Below, one piece after another: positions 53,004 to 61,984 of a stretch of DNA of 64,000 bases. A program made the position numbers and the translations under genes. The DNA is taken from contig CAYOZN010000003.1 of NCBI GenBank assembly GCA_964408455.1, positions 241,686 to 305,685 on the forward strand, in the 5' to 3' direction. The notes beneath the pieces were generated by a model, which saw only the letters and a list, made by a program, of their open reading frames with translations, ran no database searches and was not told where the DNA came from. Origin of the DNA: CAYOZN01 sp964408455. Lineage in GTDB: Bacteria > Planctomycetota > Phycisphaerae > UBA1845 > UTPLA1. Position 1 is the stretch's first letter. Each line of letters starts with the position of its first letter.

Positions 53004-53629
53004 TACGACGAAGCCCGGCCCGGCAGCAGCGATTCCAATCGCGTCTTCACACCCGGCCACTCGTCATCGAGGATGCTGTAAAAGACCGTGTCGCGCACGA
53101 AACCCGTCCACGTGATGCGATGACGCCGCAGCACGCCTTCGCGCACCCCGCCGATCCGCTCGATCGCACGCTGCGAAGGCATGTTGCGCGCGTCGGTCTT
53201 GAGCTGCACGCGAATGGCGCCAAGTTCCTCGAAGGCATGCCGCAGCAACAGCCACTTGCACTCGGTGTTGATCGCGGTTCGCTGGTGGCTGGCCGCAAGC
53301 CACGTCCAGCCGATCTCGAGAGCGCGATCCATTCGCCGGATATCAAGAAACCGCGTCGAGCCCACGGCGCGCCCCGATGCGCGATCGACGATGACAAAGG
53401 CGATCTGTTCGCCGGCCGCCGACGCCCGCAGCGTTTCCTCGATCCAGCCGGCGGCGTCCGCAACATCAACAAATGGCCCGCGCGGCATGTAGTGCCAGAG
53501 TTCCGGATGGCGACCTGCGTTGAAGAGGTCCTCGGCATGGGCTGCGGCAAGCGGCGCAAGCCGGGCGTGCAGCCCCTCCAGCACGATCGGCCGGGGGTCA
53601 AATGATGGCTGCGGCTGAGGCGAATTCAT
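53003..53629 (-). CDS. GNAT acetyltransferase (RimJ/RimL type)
   Basis: 208 residues with the RimJ/RimL layout: LEGLHARLAPLAAAHAEDLF, GSTRFLDIRRMDRALEIGWTWLAASHQRTAINTECKWLLLRHAFEEL and the acetyl-CoA-binding RVQLKTDARNMPSQRAIERIGGVREGVLRRH. It acetylates an amino group, often of a protein N-terminus or antibiotic. The target is unknown. Translation is coupled to thiE by TAATG, without any known biochemical link. Confidence 0.87.
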   Translation of the reverse strand: MNSPQPQPSFDPRPIVLEGLHARLAPLAAAHAEDLFNAGRHPELWHYMPRGPFVDVADAAGWIEETLRASAAGEQIAFVIVDRASGRAVGSTRFLDIRRMDRALEIGWTWLAASHQRTAINTECKWLLLRHAFEELGAIRVQLKTDARNMPSQRAIERIGGVREGVLRRHRITWTGFVRDTVFYSILDDEWPGVKTRLESLLPGRASS

Positions 53630-53745
53630 GAAATCACGTTCACGCGGGATCGGCCCCGCGCCTGCGCAGCTTTCAACCGGCGAGACTCCGCGTCAGCAGG
53701 GCGATAGAATCCGCGGGAGACCATAACAACTCCCGGAGCATATCC

Positions 53746-54924
53746 ATGTTACAGCGTTTTCAAATCGCAGTCGCAGTCATCACGCTCGGCGGCATATCCA
53801 GTCTGTCGCGGCCGGCGCTGGCCACGGATGAGCCGACCCGGGTACCCGCCGGCGCCGCCGCCATCCCGGAGGATGTTCGAGAGCGGGCGGAAAAGGCGAT
53901 CGATCGCGGCCTGGCCTTTCTGAAAAGCCGCCAGGATTCCCGCGGCGGCTGGAGCAGCAAGCTGTATGGTCCCGCGGTCACAGCCATCGTCGCTCGCAGC
54001 TTTGCACAGGACGACGACTTCGGCCCGAAGCACCCGATCGTGCAGCGGGCGGTCAACTTCGCTCTGCAATACGAGCGCGAAGACGGCGGCATTTATGACG
54101 ACCGGCAGAACCTCGCCAATTACCAGACGTCGGTCGTGCTCAGCCTGCTGGCCGTGCTCGACGACCCGGCACACAAGGATCGCATCGCCCGCACCCAGGC
54201 CTATCTGGCGAAGCTGCAATATGACGCGTCGGAATCGATCGACGAGGACAACCCGTGGTACGGCGGGGCGGGCTACAACGAGACCAAACGCCCCGACCTG
54301 TCCAACACGCAGATGATGCTGGAGGCCCTGCACGACAGCGGGCTGCCGAAGGACCACCCTGTCTATCAGCGGGCGCTCACGTTCGTCACGCGATGCCAGA
54401 TGAACGGCACAACAAACGACCAGCCGTACGCGAAAGGGGCGACCAGCGGGGGGTTCATCTACAGCACGAACGAGGGCGGCGAATCGAAGGCCAGCGAGGG
54501 GCTGGAGCTGCCCAAAAGCCGACTCATCCCCTATGGGTCGATGACGTATGCAGGCTTCAAGAGCATGCTCTATGCCGACGTGAAGCGCGATGACGAACGC
54601 GTGAAAGCCTGTGTGAAATGGATCAAGTCGAACTACACGCTCGACCAGAACCCCGGTATGCGGACCAAGCAGGCACAGGAAGGACTCTACTACTACTTCC
54701 ACGTTTTTGCCCGCGCGCTGGCCGAATGGGGCGAGCCGGTTATCGTGGACGACAAGGGCACGCCGCACAACTGGAGGCTGGAGCTGTGCCGCAAGCTGAT
54801 TGAGCTTCAGCACGAGGATGGAAGCTGGGAGAACCCGCAGACGCGCTGGCTGGAGGGCGATGCCAACTATGTGACGGCGTTGTCGATCCAGGCGCTTCAG
54901 ACGGCGCTGGCGGCGACAGAGTGA
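53746..54924 (+). CDS. Secreted squalene-cyclase/prenyltransferase-repeat protein
   Basis: 392 residues. A signal peptide (MLQRFQIAVAVITLGGISSLSRPALA) precedes an alpha/alpha toroid of QW-like repeats: GLAFLKSRQDSRGGWSSK, AVNFALQYEREDGGIYDD, FVTRCQMNG and IELQHEDGSWENP. The catalytic DXDD motif of squalene-hopene cyclase is absent, so cyclase activity is unlikely. Such proteins are numerous in planctomycetes. An inverted repeat (CGGGAG, CTCCCG at 53714-53735) lies just before the ribosome site GGAG and could mask it. Confidence 0.85.
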   Translation: MLQRFQIAVAVITLGGISSLSRPALATDEPTRVPAGAAAIPEDVRERAEKAIDRGLAFLKSRQDSRGGWSSKLYGPAVTAIVARSFAQDDDFGPKHPIVQRAVNFALQYEREDGGIYDDRQNLANYQTSVVLSLLAVLDDPAHKDRIARTQAYLAKLQYDASESIDEDNPWYGGAGYNETKRPDLSNTQMMLEALHDSGLPKDHPVYQRALTFVTRCQMNGTTNDQPYAKGATSGGFIYSTNEGGESKASEGLELPKSRLIPYGSMTYAGFKSMLYADVKRDDERVKACVKWIKSNYTLDQNPGMRTKQAQEGLYYYFHVFARALAEWGEPVIVDDKGTPHNWRLELCRKLIELQHEDGSWENPQTRWLEGDANYVTALSIQALQTALAATE

Positions 54925-55064
54925 CTCATTGAGTGTGCACTTGTTTCCCGTGCGGAGAGGAAGTGAAGGCGGGCGGGGAATACTCGAGAGGGCTGAATTC
55001 TGAAATTGAGAAACCATGCAGAGAGAGCTGAAATTTGACGCTTGAGATTTCAAATTTGAGGATC
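54925..55064. repeat. AT-rich intergenic stretch of TTTGA/GAAATT short repeats
   Basis: The sequence between the two genes is made up of degenerate units (TGAAATTGAG, CTGAAATTTGAC, TTGAGATTTC, AAATTTGAGG). It resembles 13174-13258 in composition and units. The last unit supplies the bases before the YdjY-gene ATG. Confidence 0.5.
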
Positions 55065-55934
55065 ATGCTGGCGGTTTGCCTGCTCGCCGCCGGATGCGAG
55101 CGCGGCGATCGCAAGCCGCCGATTGAGGAGCGGCCTCAACGGGACGCCGCTGCGGATGCGCAGGGCAAGTCGGCGGTGGATACAGCTTCGGATGCGAAGC
55201 GGCAAAGACGGCGCGAAGAGGCCGTGGAGCGGGGGATTGTACCCGCCGACCCGAGCTGGCCGGCCGGAGCCGCGGACACGCGCCATCACACTCCGCCTCC
55301 GGCCCCGAAGGTGAGGAGCGAAGATGTCGCCGGCGGCCCGCGGGTGGTTGAGTTCGCCCCCGGCCTGCGCATCGACTATGCGAAGATGCAGGTCGAGCTG
55401 GACTGCGAAGTCATCCTGCGCGAGGCGGAGCTTGAGCTGCTGGTCTATGCCAAAGCCCCGACACCCAAGGAGCACGAGACGATCCTGAAGACGCAGGTGC
55501 AGCCGGAGCGCATCTTCGAGGCGCTGGGCCTTCTGGGCATCACGCCGGGACACCCGACGCTGTACGACTGGGAGACGCAGGAGATCACGCCGCCCAAAGG
55601 CGATCCGGTCGATATCTTCGTGCGATATGACCGGGAGGGCGCGGCGGTCGAGCACAGCATCTGCGACTGGGTGCTGAACCTGCGCACGCAGCAGCCGATG
55701 GTGCATTCGCCCTGGCTCTTCACCGGTGGCGAGCGCGACGATCGCGGGCGCTACGCTGCGGATATCGAGGGGACGGTCGTCACGGTTGTCGACTTTCCCA
55801 GCGCGGTGCTGAGCGTCCCCGCGTCTCACACCAGCGCCGATGAACACCTCTGGGCCGCGGCGAATACGCCGGCAATCCCGGAAAAAGGGACGAAAGTGAT
55901 CGTCCTGTTCCGCCCGGTGAAGCAGTCGCGGTGA
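55065..55934 (+). CDS. Lipoprotein with YdjY domain
   Basis: 289 residues from the ATG at 55065; a TTG at 55035 would lengthen the signal to TLEISNLRIMLAVC and cannot be excluded. The lipobox is LAAGC. A 100-residue Arg/Ala/Pro-rich linker follows. The C-terminal half is a YdjY-type domain (VELDCEVILREAELELLVYAK, KEHETILKTQVQPERIFEALGLLGITPGHPT, VDIFVRYDREG, VLNLRTQQPMVHSPWLFTGG). The domain is common in planctomycetes; its function is not established. A hairpin after the stop may end the transcript. Confidence 0.8.
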   Translation: MLAVCLLAAGCERGDRKPPIEERPQRDAAADAQGKSAVDTASDAKRQRRREEAVERGIVPADPSWPAGAADTRHHTPPPAPKVRSEDVAGGPRVVEFAPGLRIDYAKMQVELDCEVILREAELELLVYAKAPTPKEHETILKTQVQPERIFEALGLLGITPGHPTLYDWETQEITPPKGDPVDIFVRYDREGAAVEHSICDWVLNLRTQQPMVHSPWLFTGGERDDRGRYAADIEGTVVTVVDFPSAVLSVPASHTSADEHLWAAANTPAIPEKGTKVIVLFRPVKQSR

Positions 55935-55955
55935 CTCTGCATTCCTCAACAGAGC

Positions 55956-55974
55956 CCCGGCCTGTGGCCGGGGT
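55956..55974 (+). terminator. Strong GC hairpin after the YdjY gene
   Basis: CCCCGGCC, loop TGT, GGCCGGGG: a perfect 8-bp stem starting 22 bases after the stop codon. No U-tract follows. Confidence 0.45.
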
Positions 55975-56162
55975 CGCGCCCAACTGTCCGGCAAACCGCA
56001 AACGCCGCCTGAAAAGTTTACTTCACCTGCAAACCCAGAGCGCGGCACGCGGCTCCGAATTCGCCATTTGCATTCCATTCATATTTGCGTCTGATGCGCG
56101 CTATTGCGATTATCGCGCACGGCATGCGGCACCGAGCGAATGCCACAACGGCGGCATATGCC

Positions 56163-57929
56163 CTAATGCAACTGAATGACACCCGACTTTGCCGCCGCGA
56201 CGGTGTGGAAATCCTCTGTCGTCGCGACGTGCGCCGCTGCGGCCATTCCCTCCTCAAACGAGCGGAGCACGGTGACCCACGGCCGATGCTTCCAGCCCGC
56301 GCGGGCCATGAGGTGCAGCGGCTGGTCCTGAACCCCCGACACCACGACGTGGATGCGGCTCTTGTGCATCGTATCCAGCGCTGACTCAAGATTGACCAGG
56401 CCCGTCGCGTCCATCGTCGGCACGGCCCGCATGTCCAGCAGGACAACTTTCACTCCGTTGCCGATCGATCGCAGGGCGCTGACGGCCTTCTGCGTGGCGC
56501 CGAAGAAGAGCGGGCCGGCAATCTCGTAGACCAGCACGCCCGGCGGCAGCCGGCTCGCGGTGCCCTCGGCGTGGCCTTCGGCCAGCTTGAACGTCGTCAA
56601 CTCGGCCATACGCTTCATGAACAGCATCGCCGCCAGCACCATGCCCACGGTGACCGCGATGACCATGTCGAACATTACGGTGAGCAAGAAACAGGCGATC
56701 AGCACGAGCGAGTCGCTGCGCGGGGCGATGCGCAGCATGCGGATCGCGTGCCGCGCCTCGCTCATGTTCCATGCGACGATGAGCAATAGCGCCGCCAGGC
56801 CCGCCATCGGCAGATAGCCCAACAGCGGCGCAAACATCAGCATGGCCGCCAACACGAAGATGGCGTGTAGAAAGCCCGCGACCGGCGTGCGCCCGCCGCT
56901 GCGGATATTCGTTGCCGTGCGGGCGATGGCCCCGGTCGCCGCGAAGCCGCCGAAGAATGGCGCGATGATGTTGCCCAGTCCCTGTGCCACCAGTTCGCCA
57001 TCCGGATCGTGCTTTTGACCGGTCATGCCGTCGGCGATGACGGCGGAGAGCAGGCTTTCGATCGCGCCCAGCATGGCGATGGCAAAGGCGGGGCCGATCA
57101 GCGCGCCGACGTCGGGCATGGCGCCGTCCACGCCGTGCACCTGCCAGGGAATGATCGGCGACGGCAGTGCCCGCGGAATGCCGCCGAAGGCGGACTCGAT
57201 CGTGGCGATGTTCGCGCCGGGCCACTGATGATTGAGTATCCAGGCCGCCAGCGCGGCGAGCGGCAGTGCCACCAGCGGGGCGGGAATGCGTCGCGTGAAT
57301 CTCGGCAGCACGAGCATCAGCAGCAGTGCGGACACGCCGATGGCCGCGTCACCGAGGCGCGCCGTGCCCATCGCCCCGGCCAGTGCCGCGATCTTGTCAT
57401 GGTAATGCTCCGGCATCTTCTCGAGCGTGAGCCCGAGAAAGTCCTTCACCTGCAACGTCGCGATCACCACGGCAATACCGGAGGTGAAGCCGGTGGTGAC
57501 CGGGTAGGGGATGAAGTGAATGAGGCGGCCCAGACCCGCGCCGCCCATGAACACCAGAATGCACCCGGCAAGCACCGACGCCACCAGCAGCCCGCTGAGG
57601 CCATGCCTCGTCGCGATCGGCACCAGGATGACGACGAAGGCGGCTGTCGGTCCGGAGACCTGAACGCGCGAGCCGCCGAGGATTGCGATGATCGCGCCGG
57701 CGACGATGGCGGTGTAGAGGCCGTTTTCCGGCTTGACGCCGGTCGCGATCGCGAGCGCCATCGACAGCGGCAGTGCCACCGTGCCGACAATCAGGGCCGC
57801 CATCAGGTCGGCGCGAAAGTCGCCCAGCTTATAGCCGGCACGAAGCGACTCCCGCAGTGCAGGGGCCGGATTCCAGCGAAACCAGTTGAATGTCGTACGG
57901 GGGGAAGCCGAAATTGTGGCAGTGTTCAT
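56163..57929 (-). CDS. SulP-family anion transporter with STAS domain
   Basis: 588 residues. The membrane part begins GYKLGDFRADLMAALIVGTVALPLSMALAIATGVKPENGLYTAIVAG, the SulP signature. About 12 helices carry the inner repeats (GPTAAFVVILVPIATRHGL, GLGNIIAPFFGGFAATGAIARTATNIRSGGRTP). The C-terminal STAS domain (VLVYEIAGPLFFGATQKAV, VVLLDMRAVPTMDATGL) is complete, with the usual conserved serine/threonine position. SulP proteins move sulfate, bicarbonate or other anions. No carbonic anhydrase is adjacent, so the anion is undecided. Confidence 0.92.
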   Translation of the reverse strand: MNTATISASPRTTFNWFRWNPAPALRESLRAGYKLGDFRADLMAALIVGTVALPLSMALAIATGVKPENGLYTAIVAGAIIAILGGSRVQVSGPTAAFVVILVPIATRHGLSGLLVASVLAGCILVFMGGAGLGRLIHFIPYPVTTGFTSGIAVVIATLQVKDFLGLTLEKMPEHYHDKIAALAGAMGTARLGDAAIGVSALLLMLVLPRFTRRIPAPLVALPLAALAAWILNHQWPGANIATIESAFGGIPRALPSPIIPWQVHGVDGAMPDVGALIGPAFAIAMLGAIESLLSAVIADGMTGQKHDPDGELVAQGLGNIIAPFFGGFAATGAIARTATNIRSGGRTPVAGFLHAIFVLAAMLMFAPLLGYLPMAGLAALLLIVAWNMSEARHAIRMLRIAPRSDSLVLIACFLLTVMFDMVIAVTVGMVLAAMLFMKRMAELTTFKLAEGHAEGTASRLPPGVLVYEIAGPLFFGATQKAVSALRSIGNGVKVVLLDMRAVPTMDATGLVNLESALDTMHKSRIHVVVSGVQDQPLHLMARAGWKHRPWVTVLRSFEEGMAAAAHVATTEDFHTVAAAKSGVIQLH

Positions 57930-58076
57930 GTACGGCGCGTCGTCGCGGAGGAATGGGGCCGGCGCCTCGCTTGCCCGCGAGGAATATGTTCGCGCCAGGC
58001 CGACGTAGTCAATAATACGACTGATGCGGATTTCATGCCAATGGCATGACTAATGACGCCTGGTTGTCGCGGCGAT

Positions 58077-59009
58077 TCAGGCGGCGGGCAGGTCAAATGT
58101 AAAGGTCGTGCCTTTGCCGGGCTGGCTCTCGACAAGGATCGTCCCGCCCTGTTCTTCGACGAGTTGACGCGTGATGTGCAGCCCCAGACCCAGTCCGCGC
58201 CGGCCGGTTTCGCCTTGCGAAGGCTTGGTGGTGAAGAATGGCTCGAAAACTCGCGAGAGGTTTTCGCGCGAAATTCCGCAGCCGGTGTCCGACACGCTGA
58301 TCCTGACGCGGTTGCCGGGGGCTTTCACCGCCGCCAGCGACAGCCGACCGCCTCGATCGAGCATGGCCTGCCGGGCGTTGATCACGAGGTTGAAGAGCAC
58401 CTGCTGAAGCGACGGCTCGTGCACGAACGCGCGCAGATCATCGGCTGCGTCGATGGAAACCTCGATATTGTCCTTGGCCGGATCGCGGCCAAGGCAATCG
58501 ACCGCGTCGGCGAGCAACTGCCGCAGTGGGACCGCCGCCGGCTCAGCGTTCCTGCCCGCGGCCATGCCGAGCAGCTTCTCGCAGAGCCAGGAGAGCCGCC
58601 TGGCGTTTTTGTGCGTCTTTTCAAGGGCGGATTTCATCACTGCCGGGTCGTTCCCCGCCAGGGCGTATTGCGAATAGGACACGACCGGCGTCAGCAGGTT
58701 GTTGAATTCGTGGGCGAGCATCGCGGAGAGCGTCCCCAGCGCCGCCATGCGCTGGAGGGCCTGCACCTGCCTTCGCAGCGCCGCCAGGTCCGCTTCGAGG
58801 CGATCGAGATGCTGGGAAATCTTGCGCGAACGATCGGCATCCGCCGCGGCCGGGCGGGTGACATGGGGCAAAACGTTGCGATGACCGGTCGAATCGGGGA
58901 CCATGTGGTTTGTATCGGCAGAAGGGGCCAGGGATAAGGGGCAGGGGTTCAAGGGATTCGCCGGAACGATGGGAGCCGGTTTTGTGATTTCGCAGCGTAT
59001 ATCGGGCAT
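58077..59009 (-). CDS. Soluble histidine kinase without sensor domain
   Basis: 310 residues from the ATG at 59009 (GGAG six bases upstream). The open frame runs further upstream, but that part only mirrors the phosphohexomutase gene. A coiled coil (ISQHLDRLEADLAALRRQVQALQ) leads into the H-box with His100 in LAHEFNNLLTPV. The ATPase part has NLVINARQAM, DTGCGIS, FEPFFTTK and GLGLGLHITRQLVEEQGG. No transmembrane or PAS/GAF domain is visible, and no response regulator lies next to it. It may answer a cytoplasmic partner. Confidence 0.87.
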   Translation of the reverse strand: MPDIRCEITKPAPIVPANPLNPCPLSLAPSADTNHMVPDSTGHRNVLPHVTRPAAADADRSRKISQHLDRLEADLAALRRQVQALQRMAALGTLSAMLAHEFNNLLTPVVSYSQYALAGNDPAVMKSALEKTHKNARRLSWLCEKLLGMAAGRNAEPAAVPLRQLLADAVDCLGRDPAKDNIEVSIDAADDLRAFVHEPSLQQVLFNLVINARQAMLDRGGRLSLAAVKAPGNRVRISVSDTGCGISRENLSRVFEPFFTTKPSQGETGRRGLGLGLHITRQLVEEQGGTILVESQPGKGTTFTFDLPAA

Positions 59010-59060
59010 TTCAATCTCCAGCACGTAGCCCTTATTTTCCAAACCCGGTAAGCGAAACCG

Positions 59061-59324
59061 ATGGACCTTCAGCAACGACACGACGAACTGCTTCGCGCCG
59101 CCGAGAGTATCGGCCTTGTGATTCGCAAGGTGCCGCTGGGAGGGGAAGGCGGCGGATTCTGCGTGGTGAAGGGCGAGCGGCGGCTGTTTGTGGACACGCT
59201 CGCCGATCCGGAGACGCGTTACGATAAGACGCTCCAGGCGCTGGCGGGATTGCCCGAGCTGGAGGGACTGTACCTGACGCCGGAGGTGCGAGAGGACATC
59301 GAGCGGCAACGCGGCGGCGGATAA
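59061..59324 (+). CDS. Small conserved-looking protein of unknown function
   Basis: 87 residues (MDLQQRHDELLRAAESIGLVIRK to YLTPEVREDIERQRGGG). It is compact with mixed alpha/beta periodicity (GGGFCVVKGERRLFVDTLADPETRYDKTLQAL). It starts 51 bases from the divergent kinase gene. Codon use is like that of its neighbours, which supports coding. No family recognised. Confidence 0.65.
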   Translation: MDLQQRHDELLRAAESIGLVIRKVPLGGEGGGFCVVKGERRLFVDTLADPETRYDKTLQALAGLPELEGLYLTPEVREDIERQRGGG

Positions 59325-59400
59325 GACGTTTGAGAGACTGGGTGATTGGGCGATTTGGCAATTGGGTGGTTCGATGATTGGGTCATCCGAAACCGCCCAA
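59325..59400. repeat. Degenerate TGATTGGG/CAATTGGG tandem repeat
   Basis: Units such as TGATTGGGCGATTTGG, CAATTGGGTGG and TGATTGGG repeat over about 50 bases between two plus-strand genes. It is a simple-sequence block like those at 13174 and 54925 but with different units. Confidence 0.45.
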
Positions 59401-59441
59401 ACACCAGACTGCCGTAAGCGATTCGGTCGCAGGACATTGGC

Positions 59442-60785
59442 ATGACTCTCATCATGAGCGTATCCGGCGTTCGCGGGCTGGTGGGCAGGACGATGACGCC
59501 CATCCTGGCCGCGGAACTGGGCGCCGCCTGGGGCTCGCACCTCGGCGGCGGCACCGTCGTCATCGCGCGCGACTCGCGGCCGAGCGGGTCCATGTTGCAG
59601 TGCGGGCTGGCGGCGGGACTGATGTCGGTCGGATGTGAAACGATCGATCTGGGTGTCGTTTCGACGCCGGGCACGGCGCTGATGATCCGCGAGCACAAGG
59701 CCGCTGGCGGCGTGGTGATCACGGCCAGCCACAACCCCGGCGAGTGGAACGGCATCAAGCTGCTCACCGCCCAGGGCTGTGCCCCGCCGCCGGAAGACGC
59801 CGAGCGGGTGTTCGCGCGATACCGTGCGAAGGACTTCGCCTATCGCGATTTCACCGGCGTGGGAAGGCGGCGCAACGACGACAGCACCCACGAGCGGCAC
59901 GTGACGCGCGTGCTGAGCGTGCTGGACGTGGAGCGCATCCGCCAGCGCCGGATTCGCGTCGTGCTCGACAGCGTCAACGGCGCCGGCGGCCTGGGCGGGC
60001 GGCTTTTGCTGGAGCGGCTGGGCTGCGACGTGTTCCACATCAACGCCGAGGCGCACGGCCACTTCGCCCACACGCCCGAGCCAACGGCGGAGAACCTGAC
60101 GGATCTGTGCGACGTGGTGATCAAGCACCGGGCAGACGTCGGCTTCGCGCAGGACCCGGATGCCGATCGGCTGGCCATCGTGGACAACACCGGGCGGTAT
60201 ATCGGCGAGGAATACACCGTGGCGCTGGTGGGCAAGCACATGCTGGCCCGGGTGCCGGGGCCGATCGCGGTCAACCTGTCCACGTCGCGCATGATTGACG
60301 ACCTGGCGGCGGCGGCGGGGGCGACGGTGCACCGGACGGCGGTCGGCGAGGCGAACGTGGCCGCGGCGGTCATGGAGCACGGCTGCATGCTGGGTGGCGA
60401 GGGCAATGGCGGCGTCATCGATCCGCGGGTGATCACGGTGCGCGACAGCTTCGTGGGGATGGCATCGGTGCTGGAGCTGCTGGTGCAGGACGGGCGGCCG
60501 CTGAACCAGATCGTGGACGATATCCCGTGCTACGTGATGGTGAAGCGCAAGTACGAGCTGCCGCGCGAGCGCATCGACGCGTGGCTGTCGCGCATGCGGG
60601 CGTCGGCGGCCGGCGGGCGCGTGAACAACTCCGACGGCATCCGCATCGACTGGCCCGAGGGCTGGGTCCACCTGCGGCCGTCCAACACCGAGCCGATCGC
60701 CCGCGTGATCGCCGAGGCGGCCGATGCGCGAACGGCGGCGGCGCTGGCGGACCGGGTGGAGCAGTGGATGCCGGCGGCGGACTAA
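59442..60785 (+). CDS. glmM: Phosphohexomutase, probably phosphoglucosamine mutase
   Basis: 447 residues with all alpha-D-phosphohexomutase signatures: phosphoserine loop TASHNP (Ser96), metal loop DPDADR (238-243), sugar-binding GGEGNGGVI and phosphate-binding RPSNTEP near the C-terminus. The sugar loop is not the GEQSGH of E. coli GlmM, so phosphomannomutase or dual activity is possible. It would interconvert hexosamine or hexose 6- and 1-phosphates for wall and glycan precursors. AGGA lies about seven bases before the ATG. Confidence 0.87.
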   Translation: MTLIMSVSGVRGLVGRTMTPILAAELGAAWGSHLGGGTVVIARDSRPSGSMLQCGLAAGLMSVGCETIDLGVVSTPGTALMIREHKAAGGVVITASHNPGEWNGIKLLTAQGCAPPPEDAERVFARYRAKDFAYRDFTGVGRRRNDDSTHERHVTRVLSVLDVERIRQRRIRVVLDSVNGAGGLGGRLLLERLGCDVFHINAEAHGHFAHTPEPTAENLTDLCDVVIKHRADVGFAQDPDADRLAIVDNTGRYIGEEYTVALVGKHMLARVPGPIAVNLSTSRMIDDLAAAAGATVHRTAVGEANVAAAVMEHGCMLGGEGNGGVIDPRVITVRDSFVGMASVLELLVQDGRPLNQIVDDIPCYVMVKRKYELPRERIDAWLSRMRASAAGGRVNNSDGIRIDWPEGWVHLRPSNTEPIARVIAEAADARTAAALADRVEQWMPAAD

Positions 60786-60831
60786 GCCGGGCGGCCGGCC
60801 CGTCATTTCGGAAAAATTCTTTTTTTTTTGC
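60786..60831 (+). terminator. Candidate Rho-independent terminator of glmM
   Basis: Right after the stop codon GCCGG, four bases, CCGGC form a short stem. A long T-run (60819-60829) follows at about 20 bases, with AAAAA just before it able to pair with part of the run. The layout is not perfect, but it is the only U-rich tract of this length after a gene in the window. Confidence 0.4.
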
Positions 60832-60891
60832 AGTGCGGGCATTTGCGGCGGTACCATTTTTCGCGGCGGCTATCAGGTAAATACCCTAATG

Positions 60892-60907
60892 GGTGAGGCG
60901 CCTCACC
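60892..60907. promoter_or_regulatory. Perfect 16-bp palindrome
   Basis: GGTGAGGCGCCTCACC is self-complementary. Two exact tandem copies of GACAATCCGG follow at 60921-60940. It is about 200 bases before the nearest start, so an operator role is unproven. Confidence 0.35.
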
Positions 60908-61104
60908 GGAAGAATCGTGAGACAATCCGGGACAATCCGGGGCGCGCTGCGGCGCGCGTATGAAATTGCCAAAGCCGCGGCAGCGCGGCCCGGAGTGCTG
61001 CTGCTGATCAATAGATTAGTTCAGCGTTCCGCGTGAAATGTGCGGCGAGCGACGGGCACTTCATCCGGTGCTCCTGGCCGTCGCGAGCCATGGAGCCGTA
61101 AACG

Positions 61105-61485
61105 GTGGTGCTGACTTCACAGAACTTCTGCACCTTGATTGCATTTGGGCTGCTGACACTGGCTGCAGGTTGCAATGGCGGAGGGGACATGCGCCAAGTG
61201 GCCAAGAACCGCCGACCGGTGTTTGATCAAGAAGTAGGCACTCTCGAAGTGAGTATCAGGCTGCGCTTCGGAGAGCCCCGCGGAACAAGCACGAGGCCGG
61301 CAAAGGAGTTGGGCGGAGAACTCCGCAGCGTGCTCCAGGAAAGAGTGGAATCCGGAAATACGCCAATCAAGGAGCTCTACTTCACGATTGACTCGTACGA
61401 GAGAATCTTCTGGATGACCGAAAAGACTGATGGGCATTGGACGGTAATCTCCGATGTGCAGATTCCCGCAGGCACCCAATTCTGA
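61105..61485 (+). CDS. Small lipoprotein of unknown function
   Basis: 126 residues from a GTG. A lipoprotein signal (TLIAFGLLTLAAGC) is followed by a mixed domain (EVGTLEVSIRLRFGEPRG, ELYFTIDSYERIFWMTEKTDGHWTVISDV). No family recognised. It lies just before the second REPIN-like element and shows lower GC than the core genes. Confidence 0.6.
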   Translation: MVLTSQNFCTLIAFGLLTLAAGCNGGGDMRQVAKNRRPVFDQEVGTLEVSIRLRFGEPRGTSTRPAKELGGELRSVLQERVESGNTPIKELYFTIDSYERIFWMTEKTDGHWTVISDVQIPAGTQF

Positions 61486-61507
61486 TGGAGGAGAATACTG
61501 AAGTCGT

Positions 61508-61646
61508 GTAGAGCGGGTCGTACTCGATTCATCTGACCTGATGACGCCGACTCGGTGAATAATTTGGCTATTGTGCCCAGATGTTGGTGTTGCCACGGAG
61601 ACGTTCGTGGCTGATGAATGTGTGGGTCGAGTACGACCCACCGTAC
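61508..61646. repeat. REPIN-like element 2 (related to 36545-36685, inverted)
   Basis: The left unit at 61508-61533 is a decayed copy (GTAG, then GCGGGTCG, TACT, CGATTCAT). The right unit at 61622-61646 keeps GTGGGTCG, AGTA, CGACCCAC. Total length is 139, against 141 for element 1. The inner sequence aligns with the reverse complement of element 1 (shared CACGAACG, ACGCC, AGATGTT and others), so the two are diverged copies of one element. Confidence 0.68.
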
Positions 61647-61693
61647 GTGACTGTTCACCCGGCCCAATCGGCGCTGACACTCAATACCGGTAG

Positions 61694-61947
61694 CTGTCCC
61701 TCATAATATCTAAGCCAGGACTCGGGTTGCCTGGAAAAACAGAATTTCCGAAGGATGGAGCGATGACAAAATTATACACGCAGTTTCCGACGTAGCGACG
61801 AACCCAAAATCCAGTTGGAGGCCCGGAAAAAATGGGAGGATTATTATTGAAGGATCCTTCGATGGGGTGGACATTCGCGTCATTTATGACCCCAAGAAAG
61901 ACGAAATAATTACAGGTCACCCGACTAACTTGCCCCGGAATCCCTGA
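61694..61947 (+). pseudogene. EndoU-type toxin domain remnant (frameshifted)
   Basis: Read across frames, the sequence gives KPGLGLPGKTEFPKD, then, after a one-base shift near 61756, WSDDKIIHAVSDVATNP, SSWRPGKNGRIIIEGSFDG, VDIRVIYDPKKDEIITG and HPTNLPRNP with a stop at 61945. This run of motifs is that of bacterial EndoU ribonuclease toxin domains. The upstream part is broken by stops in all frames. The MafI-type immunity gene follows after 37 bases, the normal toxin-immunity order. Confidence 0.7.
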
Positions 61948-61984
61948 TGAATCGTAGACACGAGATTAGCGATTGGATAGTACG

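Larger units (their letters stand above)
60786..61104. other. Intergenic region with terminator candidate, palindrome and tandem 10-mer
   Basis: 319 bases between glmM and the small lipoprotein gene. Besides the features listed next, no gene or RNA is supported on either strand. Confidence 0.45.

Noticed and set aside
59010..60857. Upstream extension of the histidine-kinase frame to 926 codons
   Set aside because: The extra 600 codons mirror the phosphohexomutase and small-ORF genes on the plus strand. The kinase has a good start with a GGAG site at 59009.
61681..61920. A 79-codon leftward frame
   Set aside because: It is antisense to the EndoU remnant, whose motifs on the plus strand are more convincing.
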